DNA of 5,995 nucleotides from positions 1 through 5,995 of the forward strand of contig JAWAYL010000053.1 of assembly GCA_038818725.1 (NCBI GenBank), written 5' to 3'. The stretch is from JACIWB01 sp038818725 (GTDB lineage: Archaea > Thermoplasmatota > E2 > UBA202 > JdFR-43). A program made the translations under genes and the position numbers. The number at the start of each line of letters is the position of its first letter. Within the stretch, counting starts at the first letter, position 1. The notes under the pieces were generated by a model. The model ran no database searches. It was not told the origin of the DNA and saw only the letters and a list, made by a program, of their open reading frames with translations. Of the stretch, positions 1-5,119 are shown in pieces.

Positions 1-361
1 CATATTCATACCAGCTTGAAGGATAAAATTCATCTTTGCTATATATCTCGCTTTCTTTTATTTCAAATTTTTTTGGATATGGTGCAGGAGCTGGCTTTAT
101 TTTTTCATTTAATTTTATTTTTTCAATGCCTTTTTCCTCTACTTTTATTTCTTTTATTTCCGTTCCAAATGGAAAAACATATGTTTCATATTTATATGGC
201 AAAACTGGATAACCTTCTTTATATAAGTATGGTAAATTCTCCACTTCTATGGTACAATATTCTCCATTTTTAACTATAACATATTCACTGCCTTCAGGAG
301 ATGCTATATTTGCTATACCTAGAAGTAACAACACAAGCGAAGAGGCGATCAATTTTTTCAT
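1..361 (-). CDS. Secreted protein, N-terminal part, with C25 (gingipain-like) peptidase propeptide-like region; 3' end outside window
   Basis: An open frame runs from the ATG at 361 to the window edge with no stop, giving 120 codons. Residues 1-20 are a signal peptide: Met-Lys-Lys, then a Leu/Val/Ile/Ala-rich core. The mature part has Y-K-E-G-Y-P-V-L-P-Y at about 47-56, F-P-F-G at 63-66 followed by alternating I-K-E-I-K-V, a Pro/Ala-rich A-P-A-P-Y-P near 91-96, and F-Y-P-S-S-W near 112-117. This order (G-x-P-x-L-P, then P-x-G, then a Pro-rich linker and Y-P) is what I know from propeptides of C25 cysteine peptidases, which are common in sediment and Thermoplasmatota archaea. The catalytic domain would lie off the left edge, so peptidase activity is inference. 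It may instead be a large surface protein sharing only the N-terminal domain. The ATG was chosen because it opens the signal peptide and lies 25 nt after a TATA box. There is no Shine-Dalgarno site, so the transcript is probably leaderless. It starts 24 bp after the UPF0058 stop. Confidence 0.72.
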   Translation of the reverse strand, partial: MKKLIASSLVLLLLGIANIASPEGSEYVIVKNGEYCTIEVENLPYLYKEGYPVLPYKYETYVFPFGTEIKEIKVEEKGIEKIKLNEKIKPAPAPYPKKFEIKESEIYSKDEFYPSSWYEY

Positions 362-382
362 GTAGATTGTAAATATTTTTTG

Positions 383-390
383 TATTTAAA
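383..390 (-). promoter_or_regulatory. TATA box for the secreted-protein gene starting at 361
   Basis: The minus strand reads TTTAAATA here, centred about 25 nt before the ATG at 361, with CAAGG just upstream as a possible BRE. This spacing puts transcription start at or next to the ATG, matching the lack of a Shine-Dalgarno site. The box overlaps the TAA stop of the UPF0058 gene (388-386), so the downstream gene can be transcribed on its own despite the 24-bp gap. Confidence 0.5.
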
Positions 391-655
391 CCTTGATGCT
401 CATCTTTTCCAATCTTTTAGCCATTTTTGCAAGCGATGCATACTTGTTATTTTTGGAAAAGTATTCCGCTATTTCCTTTCCAAGAATGAATATAGCTCTT
501 TTATGAGCACTCTTTGATTTATGTACGTGCTGTGGCATCACTCCTAGTTGTTCATATTCCTTAAATATACCGTTTTTTTCAGGTAGTTGCCTCTCTATTT
601 CATTCTTTATTTGCGCAAATAAAGCATGCAGCTGTATCAGCTCTTCCTTCTGCAT
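386..655 (-). CDS. UPF0058 family protein, 89 aa
   Basis: This small soluble protein begins M-Q-K-E-E-L-I-Q-L-H. Its signature is P-Q-H-V-H-K-S-K at 41-48, followed by A-H-K-R-A-I-F-I-L-G-K-E-I-A at 50-63. That combination is the hallmark of archaeal UPF0058, an uncharacterised family of about 90 residues found widely in Euryarchaeota; the length fits. The His-rich H-V-H-K-S-K-x-x-H segment could bind metal or nucleic acid, but no function is established to my knowledge. The rest is predicted helical, with a Lys-rich C-terminal helix. The ATG at 655 opens the conserved N-terminus and follows a GGAGG site. The gene reads toward the secreted-protein gene, which has its own promoter, so co-transcription is possible but not required. 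Confidence 0.88.
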   Translation of the reverse strand: MQKEELIQLHALFAQIKNEIERQLPEKNGIFKEYEQLGVMPQHVHKSKSAHKRAIFILGKEIAEYFSKNNKYASLAKMAKRLEKMSIKV

Positions 656-660
656 AACCC

Positions 661-670
661 ATCTCCCTCC
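661..670 (-). promoter_or_regulatory. Ribosome binding site for the UPF0058 gene
   Basis: The minus strand reads GGAGGGAGAT, ending 5 nt before the ATG at 655. The best core, GGAGG at 670-666, leaves a rather long 10-nt spacer; the overlapping GGGAG/GAGAT shortens it. It supports 655 as the start. Confidence 0.6.
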
Positions 671-689
671 GATAATTGTATTTATTTAC

Positions 690-703
690 TGTTTTTAAAT
701 CTT
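690..703 (-). promoter_or_regulatory. Candidate BRE/TATA promoter for the UPF0058 gene
   Basis: The minus strand reads GAAAG followed by ATTTAAAAAC, resembling a purine-rich BRE plus a TATA element. A start about 25 nt downstream would fall near 669, just at the GGAGG site, giving a very short leader. An alternative AT-rich box (AAAATATAG, about 705-713) cannot be excluded. Confidence 0.35.
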
Positions 704-831
704 TCTATATTTTTCAGGAAGTAACCGCAATATAGCGCTAAGAGAGATCAATCAAACTTTTGCAGTTTACCTGCAGTCGATTAAGAAGTCATCCTCCTAA
801 TCTTTCTGGGAAATACTTAAATTGCTCCTTT
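704..831. other. Intergenic stretch, no intact gene recognised
   Basis: Nothing convincing is encoded between the UPF0058 promoter and the transposase remnant. An 8-bp palindrome TAGCGCTA sits at 733-740. The part from about 775 to 831 is probably the unreadable 3' end of the same decayed transposase, since it directly continues the remnant and has no other coding signal. Confidence 0.4.
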
Positions 832-1137
832 TTAAGTAGATGGAACCAATCCAGCATATGTTGCAGCATATGCTCCAATTCCAGGAATTGCCAATTCTGC
901 TCTTATTCTATTCTTCCATTTTGTCCTTTCTTCAACTATGCTTATTCTCTCCATACAAATTCTCTTTTGAAGCAACATATGATTGAGGTAATAAATTTGC
1001 AAATCAGCTAAAATTCTAGCTTTTTAAACTTTATTTTATATCTTTTCTTTTCTAGCCTTTATTGGCTAATATAATCCGGTTGCTTCCATTGCTATTTCAA
1101 TTAATGCGCAATTTTCTGAGCCTGCAGAATCTTTAAA
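832..1137 (-). pseudogene. Degenerate IS110-family (DEDD) transposase remnant
   Basis: Broken minus-strand frames translate to successive IS110 motifs in the correct order. Positions 1137-1069 give F-K-D-S ... I-E-I-A-M-E-A-T-G-L-Y, the conserved A-M-E-A-T-G-x-Y-W block, ending in TAG where family members usually have Trp (TGG). Positions 1020-1000 give A-R-I-L-A-D-L (family D-A-K-I-L-A-D-L-L-R). After a frameshift, 997-956 give L-L-P-Q-S-Y-V-A-S-K-E. After another, 954-832 give R-I-S-I-V-E-E-R-T-K-W-K-N-R-I, then I-P-G-I-G at 888-874, then Y-A-G-L-V-P-S-T and a TAA stop. About 20 residues that normally separate I-P-G-I-G from Y-A-G-L-V-P are missing. An intact transposase is about 330-400 aa, so this is a much reduced, frameshifted relic with no possible activity. 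It abuts the stop of the MBL gene. The plus-strand open frame across 760-1011 is its antisense shadow and is not a gene. Confidence 0.8.
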
Positions 1138-1141
1138 AATT

Positions 1142-1930
1142 TTAATGCTTCTTAACCTCTATTTTATCTCCCATATATATTCTCATTCCATCAAAAGCAG
1201 ATATTGTGGATATGCCCGTCTTTTCAGATAGCCAATTTGCCTGCTCTGTTGCATGAGGTATTGCCCTCAATCCCATATGAGTAAGAATTGCGATTTCTGG
1301 TTTAACCTCTTCTATTAGCTTTTTAGCATCTTCAGTAGAAAGATGAAAAGGTATTTTTCCATTTAATGGACGTGTAAGGCAAATTATGAGGATTCTGCTT
1401 CCTTTATGCGCTTTTATTAGTTCATCAAATATTTGAGTATCACTTGTATATGATACCTTTCCATTTTCAAGATTTATTTGAAAGCCAACTGTTGTTTCAT
1501 CAGAATGAATTGCGGGGGTAATACTCATTTCATACAATTCTTTTATTATTATTTTTTTTCCAGGTTTTGCAGTTATAACATCCTTCACCAAATTTTTATG
1601 ATAAAATGATATTGGACGATAATTATTTATCCCTTCAATAACACTCTCACTCCCTATAAGCATCCCTCTCTTAATCTTACCACCCATTGTCATTGCCTCA
1701 ATTAGTATCTCTGCATCATTATAGTGATCTGGATGTGCATGTGAAACAAAAATAACATCTGTTTGAGTTGGATTTAAATCGAGATTATACATTTCCACAA
1801 GTGCTCCAGGCCCAGGATCAACATGCATAAGCAAACCTTTTTCTGCTATGTATATTCCACCTGTTTTTCTGTGTTGAAATATAGTCGCAAATCTTCCCCC
1901 GCCGGTGCCAATGAATGTTATCTTACTCAT
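1142..1930 (-). CDS. MBL-fold metallo-hydrolase, 262 aa
   Basis: This is a soluble metallo-beta-lactamase-superfamily hydrolase. It opens with the strand M-S-K-I-T-F-I-G-T-G-G-G-R, as in the RNase Z / AtsA / PhnP-like branch. The metal-binding motif S-H-A-H-P-D-H is at 63-69 (H64, H66, D68, H69). The other expected ligands are present: H142 (I-H-S-D-E-T-T-V-G-F), D164 (T-S-D-T) and H218 (L-T-H-M-G). A di-zinc active site is therefore intact. The C-terminus (S-A-F-D-G-M-R-I) is complete even though transposase debris begins just past the stop. Substrate is unknown: phosphodiesters or RNA ends are typical of the branch, but the long exosite arm of RNase Z is not evident, so I do not call it RNase Z. 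The ATG at 1930 begins the first beta strand, no Shine-Dalgarno site precedes it, and a TATA-like box lies about 25 nt upstream, suggesting a leaderless mRNA. It appears to be a single-gene unit. Confidence 0.9.
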   Translation of the reverse strand: MSKITFIGTGGGRFATIFQHRKTGGIYIAEKGLLMHVDPGPGALVEMYNLDLNPTQTDVIFVSHAHPDHYNDAEILIEAMTMGGKIKRGMLIGSESVIEGINNYRPISFYHKNLVKDVITAKPGKKIIIKELYEMSITPAIHSDETTVGFQINLENGKVSYTSDTQIFDELIKAHKGSRILIICLTRPLNGKIPFHLSTEDAKKLIEEVKPEIAILTHMGLRAIPHATEQANWLSEKTGISTISAFDGMRIYMGDKIEVKKH

Positions 1931-1950
1931 TATTTAGAAATACTTTTAGC

Positions 1951-1966
1951 TCTATAACTTTTTTGT
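1951..1966 (-). promoter_or_regulatory. Candidate BRE/TATA promoter of the MBL hydrolase gene
   Basis: The minus strand reads AAAAAAGTTATAGA, an A-rich BRE-like run followed by TTATAG. The box centre is about 25 nt from the ATG at 1930, the distance expected for leaderless archaeal transcription. The box is a weak match to the TTTAWATA consensus. Confidence 0.4.
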
Positions 1967-2040
1967 GGCCTGCTAACAATACAAATTAAACATTAAAGCA
2001 ATTAGCCATCTTTCGACGCTTTTCAATCTGAACTATCCCT

Positions 2041-2310
2041 TTATTGCTTTTCTAAATGTTTCATTTTCCTAACAAATTTTATTACATCCATTGAAGTCCA
2101 TTTTGTTACCACGTGACTAAATTCCTCAAAATCTCTAAGATTTACTTTCCGCAAAGAAATTCCTGCGGAGGCTAGCGATTAACTTAATTTCTATCTTCTT
2201 TTTATCTCATAATTGTTGTAGCATGTGCATTGAAAAGGAATCAGGAGAGATATTTCTTATTTTTACAAATTCTTGACACCGCCACAACTTGGCATAGAAA
2301 ATTTTAAGTA
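2041..2310 (-). pseudogene. Possible decayed gene of unknown family in the 1931-2355 gap
   Basis: The gap has no intact gene, but the minus strand keeps protein-like frames that join up. One frame runs from upstream of 2299 to a TGA at 2209-2207 and includes L-W-R-C-Q-E-F and S-P-D-S-F-S-M-H-M-L-Q-Q-L. The same frame continues past the TGA as K-K-K-I-E-I-K-L-I-A-S-L-R-R-N-F-F-A-E-S. A shift near 2145 then leads to N-L-R-D-F-E-E-F-S-H-V-V and a Lys-rich, helical end, E-K-Q, with TAA at 2043-2041. One stop and one frameshift would thus give a roughly 85-residue, mostly helical protein; I do not recognise the family. The C-x(n)-H arrangement near the front could be a broken zinc finger, which is speculation. 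Alternatively this is chance open frame in AT-rich DNA. A small inverted repeat (CCGCA/TGCGG, 2149-2168) lies inside it. I saw nothing in 1967-2040. Confidence 0.3.
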
Positions 2311-2311
2311 G

Positions 2312-2320
2312 ATTTTTATA
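2312..2320 (+). promoter_or_regulatory. Candidate TATA box of the 94-aa gene / elp3 operon
   Basis: The sequence ATTTTTATA follows the purine-rich AAGTAG. A start about 25 nt downstream would fall near 2342, immediately ahead of the AGGTGAT ribosome binding site, giving a short leader. A second AT-rich box at 2328-2335 is too close to the ATG to be the main one. Confidence 0.4.
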
Positions 2321-2343
2321 TTGAAAATTTATAACATTTAAAA

Positions 2344-2350
2344 AGGTGAT
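2344..2350 (+). promoter_or_regulatory. Strong Shine-Dalgarno site of the 94-aa gene
   Basis: AGGTGAT is complementary to the ATCACCT at the 3' end of archaeal 16S rRNA and sits 5 nt before the ATG at 2356. The same heptamer with the same spacing precedes the gene starting at 5785, and this fixes the 2356 start. Confidence 0.75.
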
Positions 2351-2355
2351 ACAAA

Positions 2356-2640
2356 ATGAAGAAAGATAAAAAAGATGAAATGAGAAAAAAACTTGAAGAT
2401 TTAGAAGAAGTTCTTAGGTATAATGAAGCAATTCTGGAAGAAATTTATGAGACACAGGAATCAATGTTTTCTATATTTGCTGATCTTGTGAAATTGATAA
2501 GCAGATTGTATCAGGAGATGAAAATAGATGATAAGGAATTAAAATTATGTATGAACAGATTAAGGGAAACATTTATTGATGAAGAGCATCTTATAGAGAA
2601 GGAAATTAAAAATAATGATTTCTCAATTGCATATACATAA
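2356..2640 (+). CDS. Hypothetical 94-aa charged helical (coiled-coil-like) protein, first gene of the elp3 operon
   Basis: I do not recognise the family. The protein is nearly all helix-favouring and rich in Lys and Glu. Residues 1-55 form one long amphipathic stretch with Leu/Ile/Met spaced in heptad-like fashion, a short break (K-I-D-D-K) follows near 56-60, and a second helix spans 61-86. It has no signal peptide, membrane segment or metal-binding cluster; its single Cys is at 65. The architecture suggests a helical hairpin that dimerises or binds a partner. It is a real gene by its strong AGGTGAT site, upstream TATA box, and codon use like that of elp3. Its last nine codons overlap the start of elp3 by 26 nt in another frame, so the two are almost certainly co-transcribed and may be translationally coupled. 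A role linked to Elp3 is inference from position only. Confidence 0.78.
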   Translation: MKKDKKDEMRKKLEDLEEVLRYNEAILEEIYETQESMFSIFADLVKLISRLYQEMKIDDKELKLCMNRLRETFIDEEHLIEKEIKNNDFSIAYT

Positions 2641-4147
2641 AATATTTGCAGAAAGATTATTTCAAGAAATTAAAAAAGGGAATGTAAAAAGCAGAGAAGA
2701 TTTAGTAAGAATAAAAAAGAGAATAGCAAGCGATTTGGGAATAAGCGTCCCTCCTAATTCAGAAATATTACCTTTCGTAAAAGATGAGGAAATAAAGGAA
2801 ATTTTAATCAGAAAACCAGTCAGAACAATTTCAGGAGTTGCGGTAATTGCAGTTATGAGCTCGCCTTTTCCATGTCCTCATGGGCGCTGCCTGCCATGCC
2901 CTGGTGAGCCGCCGCAAAGCGCCCAGAGCTACACAGGATATGAGCCTGCCTCGCTTCGAGCGAAAAGAAATGATTATGACCCCTATCTTCAAATAAAAGA
3001 TAGATTGAGGCAACTTTCATCCATAGGGCACCCAACTGATAAAATAGATTTGATTGTAATGGGTGGGACTTTTCCAGCACGAGACTTTTTTTATCAGGAA
3101 TGGTTTATAAAAAGATGCTATGATGCAATGAATAATGAAAATTCTAAAAGCATTGAAGAAGCTAAAAAATTGAATGAAAGAGCAAAACATAGATGCATTG
3201 GTATTACTCTCGAAACTCGTCCTGACTGGTGCAGATTGCAACACATTGAAAAAATGCTTGAATTTGGAGTGACAAGAGTTGAATTAGGAGTGCAGATTTT
3301 AGATGACAAAATTCTTTATGAAATAAATAGATGCCATACAGTAAAGGATGTTATAGATGCAACAAGATTATTAAAAAATGCTGGCTTTAAAGTATGCTAT
3401 CATATAATGCCAGGCTTACCTTATAGTAGCTTAGAAAATGATATAGAATGCTTTAAAAAAATTTTCATTGATGAGAGATTTAGACCAGATATGTTGAAAA
3501 TCTACCCAACTCTTGTTGTTAAATCATCGAAACTTTATGAAAGATGGACGAAAGGAGAATATAAGCCAATTAGGGAAGAGGAGGCAATTGAAACAATATC
3601 AGAGATGAAGAAATATGTACCTGAATGGGTTAGAATACAGAGGATAGAAAGAGATATTCCTTCCAATTTAATTGAAGATGGGGTAAAAAAGAGTAATTTA
3701 AGAGAAATAGTGAAAAAAAGAATGGATGAAAAAGGATTTAAATGCAGATGCATAAGATGCAGGGAAGTTAGAGATAAAAGAGTTGATGAAGTTGAGCTTG
3801 TAAGGAGAGATTATATAGCAAGTGGAGGAAGAGAAATATTCCTCTCAATAGAAAGCAAGGAAAGAGATGCAATTATTGCATATTGCAGACTCAGAATAGC
3901 AAATAATCTTGCTATTGTAAGGGAATTAAAAGTTCATGGTCCTATGCTTGAGATTGGAAAAAGAAGCAATGAAAAATGGCAACATAAAGGTTATGGAAGG
4001 ATTTTGATGGAAAAAGCAGAGGAAATAGCTCAAAAATCAAAAAAGAATAAAATTTTTGTTTTAAGTGGTGTTGGTGCAAGAGAATATTATCGCAAAATGG
4101 GTTATAGCGATGATGGATTTTATATGAGTAAAAATTTAGGTGAATAG
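2615..4147 (+). CDS. elp3: Archaeal Elp3: tRNA U34 carboxymethyluridine synthase (radical SAM + GNAT), 510 aa
   Basis: Elp3 uses S-adenosylmethionine radical chemistry and acetyl-CoA to build the 5-carboxymethyl group on wobble uridine 34 of tRNA. In archaea it works without the other Elongator subunits. Domains in order: an N-terminal tRNA-contacting helical region (about 1-75, with K-P-V-R-T-I-S-G-V-A at 67-76); a radical SAM domain with the cluster motif C-P-H-G-R-C-L-P-C (C87, C92, C95); conserved S-Y-T-G-Y-E-P and Y-D-P-Y-L-Q at 105-126; M-G-G-T-F-P-A at 149-155; T-L-E-T-R-P-D at 198-204; and M-P-G-L-P at 265-269. The Cys trio C377, C379, C382 matches the inter-domain metal site. The C-terminal GNAT domain (about 395-510) carries the acetyl-CoA loop Q-H-K-G-Y-G at 456-461. 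Length and all key residues fit a full, active enzyme. The ATG overlaps the 94-aa gene by 26 nt with only a weak GAAGGA upstream, suggesting translational coupling. The 3' end overlaps the convergent UbiA gene by 12 bp. The 2881-2930 segment is unusually GC-rich. Confidence 0.96.
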   Translation: MISQLHIHKIFAERLFQEIKKGNVKSREDLVRIKKRIASDLGISVPPNSEILPFVKDEEIKEILIRKPVRTISGVAVIAVMSSPFPCPHGRCLPCPGEPPQSAQSYTGYEPASLRAKRNDYDPYLQIKDRLRQLSSIGHPTDKIDLIVMGGTFPARDFFYQEWFIKRCYDAMNNENSKSIEEAKKLNERAKHRCIGITLETRPDWCRLQHIEKMLEFGVTRVELGVQILDDKILYEINRCHTVKDVIDATRLLKNAGFKVCYHIMPGLPYSSLENDIECFKKIFIDERFRPDMLKIYPTLVVKSSKLYERWTKGEYKPIREEEAIETISEMKKYVPEWVRIQRIERDIPSNLIEDGVKKSNLREIVKKRMDEKGFKCRCIRCREVRDKRVDEVELVRRDYIASGGREIFLSIESKERDAIIAYCRLRIANNLAIVRELKVHGPMLEIGKRSNEKWQHKGYGRILMEKAEEIAQKSKKNKIFVLSGVGAREYYRKMGYSDDGFYMSKNLGE

Positions 4148-5050
4148 GGATAAATAATCCTTTATAAGATAAGCTGTTGCAGAAATTATATAAAAACCTG
4201 CGAGAGTTAAATAAAAGTTAACCCATAATTCGTTATTTTCGAGAGCAACTGGAGAAAAATCTGATTTAAATAATTTATAAAGCATCCAAGCAGTAGGGAT
4301 GGAAAGAATAAATAAAGATGACATTTCTGGAGGAAACAAGCCAAATTTTATATATAAGGCAAGAAGAAAGAAAGAAAAAATTGAAAGAATAAGAATAATA
4401 AAAGATAATTTCTTTATCCCATGATAAACCGCTGGCGTTATTATGCCGTGCTTTTTATCCCCTTCTATATCATCAAAATCTTTTGTATTCTGCCAAGCAA
4501 GCACCCATACCGCAATTACACTCCCAAGAAGCCAAGGAATTTTATCAAATAGATGCTCAGGCAAAACAACACACCAGGCTGCTGGCACCGGCAGCAGGCC
4601 GCGCGATATGGCAAGGGATGCAGTATTTAGCCAAAGCCTCTTTTTTAATCTAAATGGCTCCAGGTTATATAAGATTCCTGAGAAGAGAAAGACAATCATG
4701 AAGATCCCATAATATGTATTGATTATAAATCCGATAATAAGTGTAAAAATTGATATGATTAAAGCCATTAACTGGGCTTTTTCTATGCTTATTTCACCGC
4801 TTGCAATTGGCCTATATCCCTTTTTGTTCGCTCTATCAATTTCTACATCTTCAATTTGATTCATTATCTGTCCAACCGCTTGTGCAAAAGATAAAGCAAG
4901 AGATGCAAAAAATATTTTATCAAGATTCTGCCACAATATATCTAAACTTTGGTAGATTGAAAGCTGTAATAAAACACCAAAAAATATAGATATGAATGGG
5001 GCAATAAGAGTAAATGGCCTCATAAGCATTAACCATGGCTTTATTCTCAT
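4136..5050 (-). CDS. UbiA-family membrane prenyltransferase, 304 aa
   Basis: This integral membrane enzyme joins a polyprenyl diphosphate to an acceptor. Motif one is N-Q-I-E-D-V-E-I-D at 64-72 (N-x3-D-x3-D), followed by R-P-I-A-S-G at 80-85. Motif two is K-D-F-D-D-I-E-G-D-K-K-H-G near 190-202, with the D-x3-D pair at D194/D198. These bind Mg-diphosphate, and both are intact. About nine hydrophobic segments occur, roughly at 13-31, 47-64, 94-111, 113-129, 145-165, 173-187, 213-233, 240-258 and 278-298. In archaea the family includes geranylgeranylglyceryl-phosphate geranylgeranyltransferase (membrane lipid) and MenA-like quinone enzymes; motif reading alone does not decide the acceptor. I start at the ATG at 5050. 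A TTG at 5059 is in frame but falls between the TATA region and this ATG, and the ATG lies about 26 nt after the box, as for a leaderless transcript. Its last 12 bp overlap convergent elp3. Confidence 0.9.
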   Translation of the reverse strand: MRIKPWLMLMRPFTLIAPFISIFFGVLLQLSIYQSLDILWQNLDKIFFASLALSFAQAVGQIMNQIEDVEIDRANKKGYRPIASGEISIEKAQLMALIISIFTLIIGFIINTYYGIFMIVFLFSGILYNLEPFRLKKRLWLNTASLAISRGLLPVPAAWCVVLPEHLFDKIPWLLGSVIAVWVLAWQNTKDFDDIEGDKKHGIITPAVYHGIKKLSFIILILSIFSFFLLALYIKFGLFPPEMSSLFILSIPTAWMLYKLFKSDFSPVALENNELWVNFYLTLAGFYIISATAYLIKDYLSLFT

Positions 5051-5067
5051 AGAAATCAAGATAAAAT

Positions 5068-5087
5068 AAATATATTATTTTAAATGT
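5068..5087 (-). promoter_or_regulatory. TATA region of the UbiA-family gene
   Basis: The minus strand reads ACATTTAAAATAATATATTT, an extended TATA element whose centre is about 26 nt from the ATG at 5050. No Shine-Dalgarno site lies before that ATG. This favours leaderless expression from 5050 and argues against the TTG at 5059. Confidence 0.45.
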
Positions 5088-5092
5088 TTTGG

Positions 5093-5119
5093 TTCAAAAA
5101 TAGAATAAAGAAGAAAAGG
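5093..5119 (-). terminator. Candidate pyrimidine/T-rich terminator after the 221-aa gene
   Basis: Directly after the stop codon the minus strand reads CCTTTTCTTCTTTATTCTATTTTTG. Archaeal transcription often ends at such T-rich tracts without a hairpin. It lies between the stop at 5120 and the UbiA promoter, where a terminator would be expected if the two genes are separate units. The call rests on composition alone. Confidence 0.35.

Noticed and set aside
16..273. 85-aa plus-strand open frame
   Set aside because: It is a Phe/Leu-rich antisense shadow of the truncated secreted-protein gene, which has a signal peptide, a promoter and family-like motifs.
760..1011. 83-aa plus-strand open frame
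   Set aside because: It lies antisense to the decayed IS110 transposase and has a Ser/Cys/Asn-rich composition typical of a shadow frame, with no ribosome binding site.
2041..2154. A short intact gene (TTG start at 2154, 37 aa) on the minus strand
   Set aside because: Only a weak AGGA precedes a non-ATG start, and the frame reads better as the end of a longer broken reading frame, so it is reported as part of a possible pseudogene.
2149..2168. CCGCA/TGCGG inverted repeat as a terminator or riboswitch element
   Set aside because: The stem is only 5-6 bp, has no following T-run, and does not sit at a gene end or in a leader.
4443..4712. 89-aa plus-strand open frame inside the UbiA-family gene
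   Set aside because: The opposite strand holds intact catalytic motifs and membrane helices; this frame is a shadow with no start signals.
5051..5059. TTG start extending the UbiA-family protein by three residues
   Set aside because: The ATG at 5050 has the right distance from the TATA box, and the extra residues add no conserved motif.
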